Part shown: positions 18,959-27,827 of the stretch, piece by piece
Layout: each line of letters opens with the position of its first letter
How positions within the stretch are numbered: position 1 is the stretch's first letter
From: an uncultured Pelagibacteraceae bacterium
GTDB taxonomy: Bacteria; Pseudomonadota; Alphaproteobacteria; Pelagibacterales; Pelagibacteraceae
Length of the DNA: 37,142 nucleotides
NCBI GenBank assembly: GCA_902603665.1
Contig: CACKVV010000006.1
Location: 1-37,142 of the forward strand
Direction: 5' to 3'
Translations under genes and position numbers: made by a program
Notes under the pieces: model-generated
Told to the model about the DNA's origin: nothing
The model's database searches: none
The model's input: only the letters and a program-made list of their open reading frames with translations

Positions 18959-19972
18959 CTATTTTGGTAACCAACTTTTCCATTTATCAGGATTGTTGTC
19001 CAACCACTCGTTAACAACTTCTTTAACATCTCTTTTTTTGATATCTACTTCAACTAACATTTTAGCTTGGTCGATATTTTCTAATCTCATTCTTTCAAAA
19101 AAAGCTTTTGCATCAGCATGCTCTGCTTTAGCAAAAGTAGCAGGATTTCCATAGTTCATGGTATAGTCTTTGTCCCATCCAGTTGCAGGCCATCCTTTTG
19201 TACCACAAGTCTTCCAGTTATTTGCTTCGGTAAATGTATCACCTTCACAAGTTGCGTACTCAGGAAGTTGAACACCTACCATGTCAAACTCTCCAAAAAA
19301 CCAATGTGGTGACCATAGGTATAATAAGAAAGGTTCTTTTCTCATGTAAGCAGCTTTTGCCTCCGCAATTGCAGCAGCCTCTGTACCTAGCTCATCTGCT
19401 TGGAAATCAATTCCTAAAAGATCTAGTCTTTTTTGATCATGACAGTTCCAACCAGCTACTGGACAACCAATTAGTCTTCCTTTACCACCTGTCTCAATAG
19501 TTGCAAATTTAGCTTTATGTTTGTTTAGGTCTCTCCAAGTTTTGATACCTAATTCATCCGCAGCATATTTTGGAATCCAGTAATCTGACATACCTATAAT
19601 TCCAGTAGTTCCTAAAAGGTCAACTGTTCCATCGCCTTTGTAAGATTTTACTACTTTGCCATCATAAATTAAATCTTCATTAAACATTACATCATCTGCT
19701 TCAGCATAACTTGGCCAGCTCTCACAAGCAAAATCCAGCTCACCAGCTGCAATAGCTTCCCATAGACCAGTTCCTGAAGGGAATACTGTTTGTTTAATTT
19801 TATAACCCATTTCTCTTTCAAGAATTGCTACAGCCACTTCACAAGTAATTATTCCACCTGTCCAGTCAGCAATAGCAGCATGTAGTCTTTTAGCAGCATT
19901 TGCTGTTCCAAAACTACCTACCATAAGCACTAAAGATAAAAATAGTGCTGATATTGTTTTTGATAACTTCAT
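18959..19972 (-). CDS. Betaine/proline/TMAO-type ABC transporter substrate-binding protein (OpuAC/ProX/TmoX-like)
   Basis: Signal peptide; IADWTGGIITCEVAVAILEREMGYKIKQTVFPSGTGLWEAIAAGELDFACESWPSY; many Trp residues compatible with a quaternary-amine aromatic box. Confidence 0.9.
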   Translation of the reverse strand: MKLSKTISALFLSLVLMVGSFGTANAAKRLHAAIADWTGGIITCEVAVAILEREMGYKIKQTVFPSGTGLWEAIAAGELDFACESWPSYAEADDVMFNEDLIYDGKVVKSYKGDGTVDLLGTTGIIGMSDYWIPKYAADELGIKTWRDLNKHKAKFATIETGGKGRLIGCPVAGWNCHDQKRLDLLGIDFQADELGTEAAAIAEAKAAYMRKEPFLLYLWSPHWFFGEFDMVGVQLPEYATCEGDTFTEANNWKTCGTKGWPATGWDKDYTMNYGNPATFAKAEHADAKAFFERMRLENIDQAKMLVEVDIKKRDVKEVVNEWLDNNPDKWKSWLPK

Positions 19973-20072
19973 ATGTTTTATCCTCTTTTTTAAATTTAAA
20001 AGTTTATTCTAGCTCAAAAATTTAGTGAATGTAAACTGTATATAAATTCAATACCTAAGACATTTATAGATT

Positions 20073-20097
20073 AAAAATGCGGTCTATTGACCATTTT
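20073..20097 (-). terminator. Putative terminator after the GcvT-like gene
   Basis: On minus strand aaaatggtc-aata-gaccgcattttt: GGTC/GACC core extended by A/T pairs, T-run following. Confidence 0.5.
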
Positions 20098-21271
20098 ATG
20101 GTTTATTTGGGATTGTACGGTCTATTCCTTTAACAATTTTTTTTTCATGATCAAAAAATGGTAATTTAACAACATTACAGTCATGGATTGTGCCATTAGG
20201 TAATTCTAACTTTAACTTTTTTCCAGGCCATTCTTTCGGTTCATAAAATCTCACATATCCAATTCCAAGTTTTAATGTAGGTGAGGGTACACCCGCAGTT
20301 ATATGTCCAACAACATTATCACCTTCTATAACTTTACTTCCAGAAGTTGGTGTATCAGTTTCACAAGTAACACCAAACAAACATGTTCCTTTATTTTTTT
20401 TTGATAACGCTTCCCTTCCAATAAAATCACCTTTATCCATATTTACAAAAAATTCTAAACCAGCCTCAAAGGGTGTCATAGTTGTATCAATATCAGTTAA
20501 ATTCCCAAATATTCCTCCTTCAATTCTTCTTATAGTCATTGCACGAGAGGATGATAATTCCATCCCAAAAGGCTTTCCACATTCCATAAGGTGATCCCAA
20601 AGAGCTAAGTGATCTGTCTTATCCCCATCAGAATAAATTTCAAAACCAAGCTCGTTTGTGAAACCAGTTCTTGAAACGTATAAATCCTGTCCACCAAGTT
20701 TAAAAAAACCTGATCTAAAATATGGCATGCTTTCATCTATATTTCCTTTTGATGCAGCTTTCATAATATCAATTGAAGCAGGACCTTGAATTTGTAGAAC
20801 CCTTGACTTCGGATCTGATATTTTGACATCAAAATTTTCACTATGGGCTAATAACCAATCTTCAAACGGACCGTCAGCTTGTACATACCAAAATTTATTA
20901 TCATTAAATTTAAAAATTACTCCATCCATAAAAATCCCACCTTGAGGAGTGCACGCTAACGAATAATAACCTCTACCTTCTTTTATTGATGAAATTTTTC
21001 TTGTTAATATTTTTTCTAAAAAGGGAATTGCATCCTTACCTGAAATTTCCACTGGCTTTTCTGGAACATCAAAAATTAATGCTTTCTGTCTTAGTAGCCA
21101 ATATTTTTCGATTGGATCTTCACCTATTGATATTGGAAAATATCGTCCAGCATAAACGCCACGGACCATTTTAGGACTATTGGTTCTTTCAATGTAAGGA
21201 GACTCTTCAAATCTTCTTGCACTAATTTTAATGGTTTTGTTAAGATCAGATTCTTCTTGTAGATTTCCCAA
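20096..21271 (-). CDS. Stand-alone GcvT/DmdA-like aminomethyltransferase-fold protein (folate-dependent)
   Basis: GRGYYSLACTPQGGIFMDGVIFKF, SRTGFTNELGFEIYSDGD, TPFEAGLEFFVNMDKGDFIGREAL, VGHITAGVPSPTLKLGIGYV. Confidence 0.87.
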   Translation of the reverse strand: MGNLQEESDLNKTIKISARRFEESPYIERTNSPKMVRGVYAGRYFPISIGEDPIEKYWLLRQKALIFDVPEKPVEISGKDAIPFLEKILTRKISSIKEGRGYYSLACTPQGGIFMDGVIFKFNDNKFWYVQADGPFEDWLLAHSENFDVKISDPKSRVLQIQGPASIDIMKAASKGNIDESMPYFRSGFFKLGGQDLYVSRTGFTNELGFEIYSDGDKTDHLALWDHLMECGKPFGMELSSSRAMTIRRIEGGIFGNLTDIDTTMTPFEAGLEFFVNMDKGDFIGREALSKKNKGTCLFGVTCETDTPTSGSKVIEGDNVVGHITAGVPSPTLKLGIGYVRFYEPKEWPGKKLKLELPNGTIHDCNVVKLPFFDHEKKIVKGIDRTIPNKP

Positions 21272-21281
21272 TTTAATCTCT

Positions 21282-23612
21282 CTAATTTGTTTTTGCGTTA
21301 GACCTTAAAATTGTTGGTGGATCAAATGCAGTTAATTTTGGAAGCGTATCATTATATTTTTCGATCTCAATAAGACAAGAATGTGCAATTGGACCTTGTC
21401 CAAGTTTAGATGTGCCTTTGTCAGGTGTTAATACATTTGGATTACCATGTTTACACATACTTCCATCTTGAGTAGGATTTTCTGGATCATACCAAGCACC
21501 AGTACTCATTTGTACTACTCCCTGCATTACATCATCTGTGATTTTTATACCTGCCAAACAAGATCCTCTATCATTAAACATTTTAACTACATCTCCATTT
21601 TTTAAATTACGTTTTTTTGCATCTATAGGATTAATTTCAAGCGGCTCTCTCTCATTTATTTTAAATGACTTACTATACTTTCCATGATCCATTTGGCTGT
21701 GTAGTTTATTTTTCGGTTGATTTGATATTAAGTGAAGCGGATATTTTTTATTTACTTTGCCCAACCATTCACAAGGCTCGAACCATACTGGGTGTCCTGG
21801 ACAATCATCATAATTAAAGTCAGCCACTGTTTTCGAGAAAATTTCTATTTTACCACTTGGTGTATTAAGTGGATTTTTTTGAGGATCTTCTCTAAAATCT
21901 TTCAACATTATTGTTGGTTCTGTTGGATCGCTAATTTTAAACCATTTTTGCTCTCTGAACTTTTCATATTTAGGTATCTCAATATTTGCAGCCGCTGCTC
22001 TATCAAATGTTTGTTTATAAATCCATTCTTGCCACTCATCTTGACTTTTTCCCTCAGTAAATTTTTCCTCAATACCCATTTTTTTTGCAATATTTGCAAA
22101 AATTTCAAAATCATTTTTAGATTGTCCGTAAGGTTCTATTATTTTATCCATAGATACTACAAATGGATCCCTGGGCGTCATCATTATGTCTGTTCTTTCA
22201 AGAGGAGTAGTGCAAGGCAAAACGATATCAGATCTTTTTGCAAGCGTATTCCAGCACCATTCATTTGAAATTATTGTATCTGGTTTTTCCCAAGCTTTTA
22301 TTAGTCTATTTAAGTCCTGGTGATGGTGAAAAGGATTTCCACCAGCCCAATAAACTATTTTAGTATCTGGATAGACATATGAATTTCCATTAAAGTCAAA
22401 TTTTTTTCCTGGGTTCAGTAAAAGATCACTAATTCGTGCAACTGGTATAAAATTCTCTATTTTATTTTCAGTTTGTGGAAATGCTGCTCCAGGTAAAACT
22501 TTAAATTGACCACCTATAAAATTGGTAGCACTATAACCAAAACCAAACCCACCTCCTGGTAATCCAATTTGACCAATCATAGAAGCAAGCATAATTGCCA
22601 TCCAAAACGGTTGTTCACCATGATCTTGTCTTGTTAAGGACCAACTAATAGATATCATACTTCTTTTTTTTACAATTTTTATCGCTAGTTCTTTAATTTT
22701 AGATGCTGAAATTTCACAAATATTTGAAGCCCATTCAGCATTCTTTACTACGCCATCATTTTTTCCCAAAAGGTAAGGTAAAAATTTATCAAAGCCCTCC
22801 GTATATTTATTTAAGAAATTAGTATCACTATGTCCTTCAGAATAAATTGTATGAGCCATCCCTAACATTAAGGCAGTGTCTGTGTTAGGTCTTGCTGCAA
22901 TCCATTCACCACTAACCTCATTAATTAAATCTGATTTAAGTGGACTAACATTTATAAACTCTATTCCTGAATTTGCAGATTCAATTAAATTTTCCTTTTG
23001 ATAATGATGACCCGTCCCACCTTGAGAAATTTGACCATTTTTAATTGGTATTCCACCAAAACAGAGAAAAACTTCAGTATTTTTTTTTATAGACTCCCAA
23101 CTAGTGCATGTATCAAGATAAGCACGATAACTCCCAAGAATATGAGGGACCATCGCCTCTGCAGCAGCAAAACTGTATGTAAATTTTGATCTAGTATATC
23201 CACCAACACAATTTAAAAATCTGTGTAATTGGCTTTGGGCATGATGAAATCTTCCTGCACTGGCCCATCCATATGAACCGCCAAATATAGAGGAGTTCCC
23301 ATGTTTATCTTTTACTCTATTAATTTCGTTTGCTACAAGTTCCTCTGCTTTATCCCAACTGACTGCAATAAATGGTTCAACGCCTCTTAAATTATTGTTT
23401 GCCCCCGGACCTCTTTCAAGCCAACTTTTTCTAACCATTGGCTTATCGATACGTGTTGGTCCGTCTAGAACATCAACAATTCCTTGTGCAATAGGTGATG
23501 GGTCTTTATCATGTTCCCATCCAACAAGTTCCTCAACCTTACCATTTTTAACTTTAGCTCTATAAGTACCCCAATGGTTACTTGTTAAAGGCAGACCTTT
23601 ATTTTTGGTCAT
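21282..23612 (-). CDS. BisC-like cytoplasmic molybdopterin oxidoreductase (S-/N-oxide reductase family)
   Basis: GGSYGWASAGRFHHAQSQLHRFLNCVGGYTRSKFTYSFAAAEAMVPHILG; IVYWAGGNPFHHHQDLNRLIKAWEKPDTIISNE; CPGHPVWFEPCEWLG; LTAFDPP. No Tat signal and no N-terminal Fe-S Cys cluster. Confidence 0.92.
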   Translation of the reverse strand: MTKNKGLPLTSNHWGTYRAKVKNGKVEELVGWEHDKDPSPIAQGIVDVLDGPTRIDKPMVRKSWLERGPGANNNLRGVEPFIAVSWDKAEELVANEINRVKDKHGNSSIFGGSYGWASAGRFHHAQSQLHRFLNCVGGYTRSKFTYSFAAAEAMVPHILGSYRAYLDTCTSWESIKKNTEVFLCFGGIPIKNGQISQGGTGHHYQKENLIESANSGIEFINVSPLKSDLINEVSGEWIAARPNTDTALMLGMAHTIYSEGHSDTNFLNKYTEGFDKFLPYLLGKNDGVVKNAEWASNICEISASKIKELAIKIVKKRSMISISWSLTRQDHGEQPFWMAIMLASMIGQIGLPGGGFGFGYSATNFIGGQFKVLPGAAFPQTENKIENFIPVARISDLLLNPGKKFDFNGNSYVYPDTKIVYWAGGNPFHHHQDLNRLIKAWEKPDTIISNEWCWNTLAKRSDIVLPCTTPLERTDIMMTPRDPFVVSMDKIIEPYGQSKNDFEIFANIAKKMGIEEKFTEGKSQDEWQEWIYKQTFDRAAAANIEIPKYEKFREQKWFKISDPTEPTIMLKDFREDPQKNPLNTPSGKIEIFSKTVADFNYDDCPGHPVWFEPCEWLGKVNKKYPLHLISNQPKNKLHSQMDHGKYSKSFKINEREPLEINPIDAKKRNLKNGDVVKMFNDRGSCLAGIKITDDVMQGVVQMSTGAWYDPENPTQDGSMCKHGNPNVLTPDKGTSKLGQGPIAHSCLIEIEKYNDTLPKLTAFDPPTILRSNAKTN

Positions 23613-25736
23613 TTATTTTTTGGCTAAACCTAATGCTATTCTTTGTTTCTTTGTCCAAGCAAGGCTTATTCTATCGATTATAATTGCTAAAAGGACTATC
23701 CCAACACCTGCTGCCAATCCTCTTCCAGTATCAGATCTAGCTAATCCATTAAAAACCTCTAGACCTAGTCCTTTTCCACCTATAAGTGGAGTAACAATTT
23801 GCATTGCAAACGCCATAATTACAGTTTGATTAAAACCTATTACTAAACTTGGTATAGCTAAAGGAAATTTTACCTTATTAAGAGTTTGCAAAAGTGATCC
23901 ACCAAAAGATCTAGAAACTTCTGAATAGGTACCAGATACTTGAGTTAATCCTAGCGCGGTTAATCTTATTATAGGAGGTATAGAATATATTACTGTAGCC
24001 AGAACTGCAGAAACTATTCCACCTCCAAAAAACATTAAAACTGGAATTAAATAACAAAAATATGGAAGAGTTTGCATAGCATCTAGTACAACATCTTGAA
24101 TATTTTTAAATCTTTCGCTGTAAGAGGCTATTATACCAAGAGGCACTCCTATTATAAAACATAACAATACTGAGACTAAAACCGAGGATAACGTAATCAT
24201 TGATTGGGGCCATATTCCACAAGCTCCAATAAACAATAAAAGTATTATTGTAATAATTGCAAATCTTAATCCAACTGTAAAATATCCGATACTTGCAAAA
24301 ACTGCTAATGTATACCACCAAGGCGTATGAGTTAAAAAAATATCTAAAGGCCTTAACAAATTTAGATAAACAAATCCTCTTAATCCTTTAGAAAATGCAA
24401 TAAAGCCTGGATCAACTGTCAAAGACTCTACAGCATTAGAAATCGGTTGTCTTATTGATAACTTCCACTCTTTAGGAAAAGTTCCTATTTCATATAAATT
24501 CGAGTCTATGAATGAAATAATAAATAAAGCTATCAATGATGGAATCAAATAAAATCTTCCACTTATAAATTCGCCGATATCATTTGCAGTATTTTTATTG
24601 AAAATAGAAATTAAAATACTTGTGAAAGATGCAATAAAATTTGTAATTTTAATACATATAAAGTCTAAAATTTTGCTCGTAATATCTAAAGGCATTTCCA
24701 AAATTCTTGCAATTTTATATTTTTCTAAATTTTGAGGAAGTAAATGAAATTTTTTTACATTTGATGGAAGTTTATCTTCTTTATTACTACAAGCTTTACT
24801 AAATCTATCAAACATTATTGCCATAAATAAAATACAAAGACCACCTTCCATTGCCCATCCGACATCAAGTCTTCTTATTGCTTGCCATACTTGTCCACCA
24901 ATCCCTTCTGCACCAATAAAACATGCTAATACAACAAGAGCTAACGCCATCATAATAACTTGATTGATGCCCATCATAATACTTGGCAGTGACATAGGAA
25001 TTTTAATTTTTAATAATAATTGCAATTTACTTGAACCAAACGAAGTTGCAGACTCTACAGTTTCTTTTGAAACTTGTCGAATACCAGTGTTGGTTAATCG
25101 AATTATTGGTGGCATTGAATAAATCATTGTAGCCAATATTGCAGGTGCCCCCCCAATACCGAAAAAAAATAATGCAGGAAATAAATAAACAAAAGCGGGC
25201 ATAACCTGCATTGTGTCCAAAACAGGTTTCATAAAATTTTCAAATCTATCACTCTGAGAGCACGCTATTCCAAGTAATACTCCAAAAAATACACATAAGA
25301 AAACTGATAATCCCATCAAAGCAAGTGTTTGTAGAGATGCTTCCCACATTCCAACAGCTCCCCAAAAATAAATTACAAAGCATGAAAACAAGCCTAATCT
25401 TAGCCCACCAGCTATAAAACAAGGAAGAGTTAAAATTGCGGCGACTAAAACCCAAGGTGACTCAAGCAAAAAATCTTCTAAAAAATAATAACCAGCTTTA
25501 ATGTAATTTGCTAAAATTTTTGTAATCCATCTGTAATTTTTCTTTAGATAATCTTCTCCTTCATTTACCCATGCTGTAAAAGTAAATTCATCAGTTACAA
25601 CTTTAGGAAATTTTGATGGTCCGTCATTTTGACTTGAAAGAAATAAGGCTCCAATAAAAACTAATAATACCAATGAATATTTTATAATACTTTTTGTATT
25701 ATTTTTATTTTCTATTGTTTTTTGGACTACATCCAT
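23613..25736 (-). CDS. Fused double permease of a betaine/TMAO-type ABC transporter (ProW/OpuAB/TmoW-like)
   Basis: Two homologous permease domains: LDTMQVMPAFVYLFPALFFFGIGGAPAILATMIYSMPPIIRLT and LDAMQTLPYFCYLIPVLMFFGGGIVSAVLATVIYSIPPIIRLT. Confidence 0.92.
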   Translation of the reverse strand: MDVVQKTIENKNNTKSIIKYSLVLLVFIGALFLSSQNDGPSKFPKVVTDEFTFTAWVNEGEDYLKKNYRWITKILANYIKAGYYFLEDFLLESPWVLVAAILTLPCFIAGGLRLGLFSCFVIYFWGAVGMWEASLQTLALMGLSVFLCVFFGVLLGIACSQSDRFENFMKPVLDTMQVMPAFVYLFPALFFFGIGGAPAILATMIYSMPPIIRLTNTGIRQVSKETVESATSFGSSKLQLLLKIKIPMSLPSIMMGINQVIMMALALVVLACFIGAEGIGGQVWQAIRRLDVGWAMEGGLCILFMAIMFDRFSKACSNKEDKLPSNVKKFHLLPQNLEKYKIARILEMPLDITSKILDFICIKITNFIASFTSILISIFNKNTANDIGEFISGRFYLIPSLIALFIISFIDSNLYEIGTFPKEWKLSIRQPISNAVESLTVDPGFIAFSKGLRGFVYLNLLRPLDIFLTHTPWWYTLAVFASIGYFTVGLRFAIITIILLLFIGACGIWPQSMITLSSVLVSVLLCFIIGVPLGIIASYSERFKNIQDVVLDAMQTLPYFCYLIPVLMFFGGGIVSAVLATVIYSIPPIIRLTALGLTQVSGTYSEVSRSFGGSLLQTLNKVKFPLAIPSLVIGFNQTVIMAFAMQIVTPLIGGKGLGLEVFNGLARSDTGRGLAAGVGIVLLAIIIDRISLAWTKKQRIALGLAKK

Positions 25737-25813
25737 TGTATTTATAAGTTAAAATATATTATTTTACATTTAAAGGAAAATATTGTCTATTTTGATCTTA
25801 ATATAAAGAAATT

Positions 25814-26860
25814 ATGAGTGGTTCTTCAAAAATAACTTGTTCAAATATTTGGAAACTTTTTGGGCCTGATGAAAAAAGAGTAATGAAGGAACTAGATCCG
25901 AAATTATCAATTAAAGAAGTACAAGAGAAAACTGGACATGTAGTTGCCGTTAAAGATGTAAGTTTTTCAATTCAAAAAGGTGAAACTTTTGTTGTAATGG
26001 GTTTGTCAGGAAGCGGAAAATCAACATTAGTAAGATGCATTTCAAGACTAATAGAACCAACTTCAGGAACAGTCAAAATGGATGACGTAGATGTAACAAA
26101 GATGAGTAATAGAGAGCTACTAGATTTGAGAAGAAATAAAATGAGTATGGTTTTTCAACATTTTGGACTTTTTCCACATAGGACAGTTGTAGAAAATATT
26201 GGTTACGGTCTAGAAGTAAGGGGAAGCAAAAAAATTGAGAGAATTGAAAAATCAATGGAAGTTTTAAAAATGGTGGGTTTAGATGGATGGCAAAATAATT
26301 ATCCTCGAGAATTATCAGGCGGAATGCAACAACGGGTCGGTTTAGCAAGAGCATTGGCTGTAGATCCTGAAATTTTAATATTTGACGAGCCTTTCTCTGC
26401 ACTTGACCCACTCATAAGAAGAGAAATGCAAGACGAACTATTAAGTATTCAAGAAAAAGTAAAAAAAACTATGGTGTTTATTACTCACGACTTTTTAGAG
26501 GCAATCAAAATGGCAGATCATATTGCAATAATGAAAGATGGAGAAGTATCACAAATAGGAACACCCGAGGAAATTGTTGCAAATCCTAAGGATCAATATG
26601 TAAAAGATTTTTGTGAGGATGTACCAAAGTATAAAGTTTTAAGTGCAGGAAAAGTAATGAGAAAAGATTGTTGTGATGATACTAAAAAACTTTATTCATC
26701 TAAATCAGATTGCATTCCTGACAATTCCAAAATTGAAACTTTAATAGAAAAACTTGTTGATACAGACAAAAAATTTCCCGTTATTTGTTCAGAAACTGGA
26801 GACTTGCTAGGTGAAATTGACCGTTCTATTGTGTTGAAATCAATGAGATCTGCTAGTTAA
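25814..26860 (+). CDS. Betaine/TMAO-type ABC transporter ATP-binding protein (ProV/OpuAA/TmoV-like)
   Basis: Walker A GLSGSGKST, signature LSGGMQQRVGLARALA, Walker B ILIFDEPFSALDP, GHVVAVKDVSFSIQKGE. Confidence 0.94.
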   Translation: MSGSSKITCSNIWKLFGPDEKRVMKELDPKLSIKEVQEKTGHVVAVKDVSFSIQKGETFVVMGLSGSGKSTLVRCISRLIEPTSGTVKMDDVDVTKMSNRELLDLRRNKMSMVFQHFGLFPHRTVVENIGYGLEVRGSKKIERIEKSMEVLKMVGLDGWQNNYPRELSGGMQQRVGLARALAVDPEILIFDEPFSALDPLIRREMQDELLSIQEKVKKTMVFITHDFLEAIKMADHIAIMKDGEVSQIGTPEEIVANPKDQYVKDFCEDVPKYKVLSAGKVMRKDCCDDTKKLYSSKSDCIPDNSKIETLIEKLVDTDKKFPVICSETGDLLGEIDRSIVLKSMRSAS

Positions 26861-27785
26861 TTTGTTTATTACCTTTTATACTTTTCTCATTAACTTTATC
26901 TCTCCAAATAATTATCATACCAGCTAATATTATTAAAATAACGCCAGGAAAAAGTTGAGCCCAAGGTGCCTCATTAAAAAATATCCACCCCAATACAAAT
27001 GATGATGGTATTCCTAAATATTCAAATGATGCCATTTTACTTGCGGAGATTAATCTATAAGAATAAATAAATAAAATAGCAGCTGTACCACCAAGAATAC
27101 CAGTTAGTGTCATTAAAAAAAAGTCTTGAACATTTTTGATTTCAACATGGCCGCTGGTTACAAAAAATAATACTATTCCACCCAGTACATTAAAAATTAA
27201 TGAGTATAATTGTATTTTTGCAGTTGAATGACCTTCGGGAATAAATTTTAGTATTATAACACTAATCGCCCATGCAAATGCAGTCATAATTGGAAATATT
27301 GAATAAAAACTAAATATCTCACTGGTTGGTTTCATAATTAGAACAACACCAAAGAAACCTAAAAAAATTGCAGACCATCTATATTTACCAACTTTATCTT
27401 TTAAAAAAAATATAGATAAAATTACAATGAAAAATGGTGATGAAAATGTCAAAGTCATTGCTGTTGCAAACTCTAAATTTATTACAGAAATAAATACAAA
27501 TATATTCATTGATAAAAATGCCAAACCTCTAAAAAAACTTAAAATTAAAAATTTTTTGTCAATTTTTCGAAAAATTGAAAAATATTCTTTCGTGAATATT
27601 ATTAGAAGAATTAAAGGAATAATTCCCGCTGCATTTCTAAAAACAGCTAGTTGAATAACAGAATATTCATCACCAAGAAATTTTATCACAACCATGTATA
27701 AATCTATACAAAGTATAGCCATGAGCATCGTAGTCACAGCAAGATAGGTTTTCTTCACATCTACTTTTTCAGATGATAATTTCAT
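26853..27785 (-). CDS. EamA/DMT-family transporter
   Basis: About 10 hydrophobic segments; FRNAAGIIPLILL, SSPFFIVILSIFFLKDKVG, WIFFNEAPW. Confidence 0.87.
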   Translation of the reverse strand: MKLSSEKVDVKKTYLAVTTMLMAILCIDLYMVVIKFLGDEYSVIQLAVFRNAAGIIPLILLIIFTKEYFSIFRKIDKKFLILSFFRGLAFLSMNIFVFISVINLEFATAMTLTFSSPFFIVILSIFFLKDKVGKYRWSAIFLGFFGVVLIMKPTSEIFSFYSIFPIMTAFAWAISVIILKFIPEGHSTAKIQLYSLIFNVLGGIVLFFVTSGHVEIKNVQDFFLMTLTGILGGTAAILFIYSYRLISASKMASFEYLGIPSSFVLGWIFFNEAPWAQLFPGVILIILAGMIIIWRDKVNEKSIKGNKQIN

Positions 27786-27827
27786 TGTAAAAATCTTTTA
27801 AAAAATTGTATAAACCTTACAAATAAA

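Noticed and set aside
21732-22268. 178-aa plus-strand ORF antisense to the BisC-like gene
   Set aside because: Composition (Phe/Ile/Cys rich, no recognisable motif) is a shadow of a strongly supported coding frame on the other strand.
26073-26411. 112-aa minus-strand ORF within the ABC ATPase gene
   Set aside because: Antisense to Walker/signature motifs on the plus strand; no independent support.
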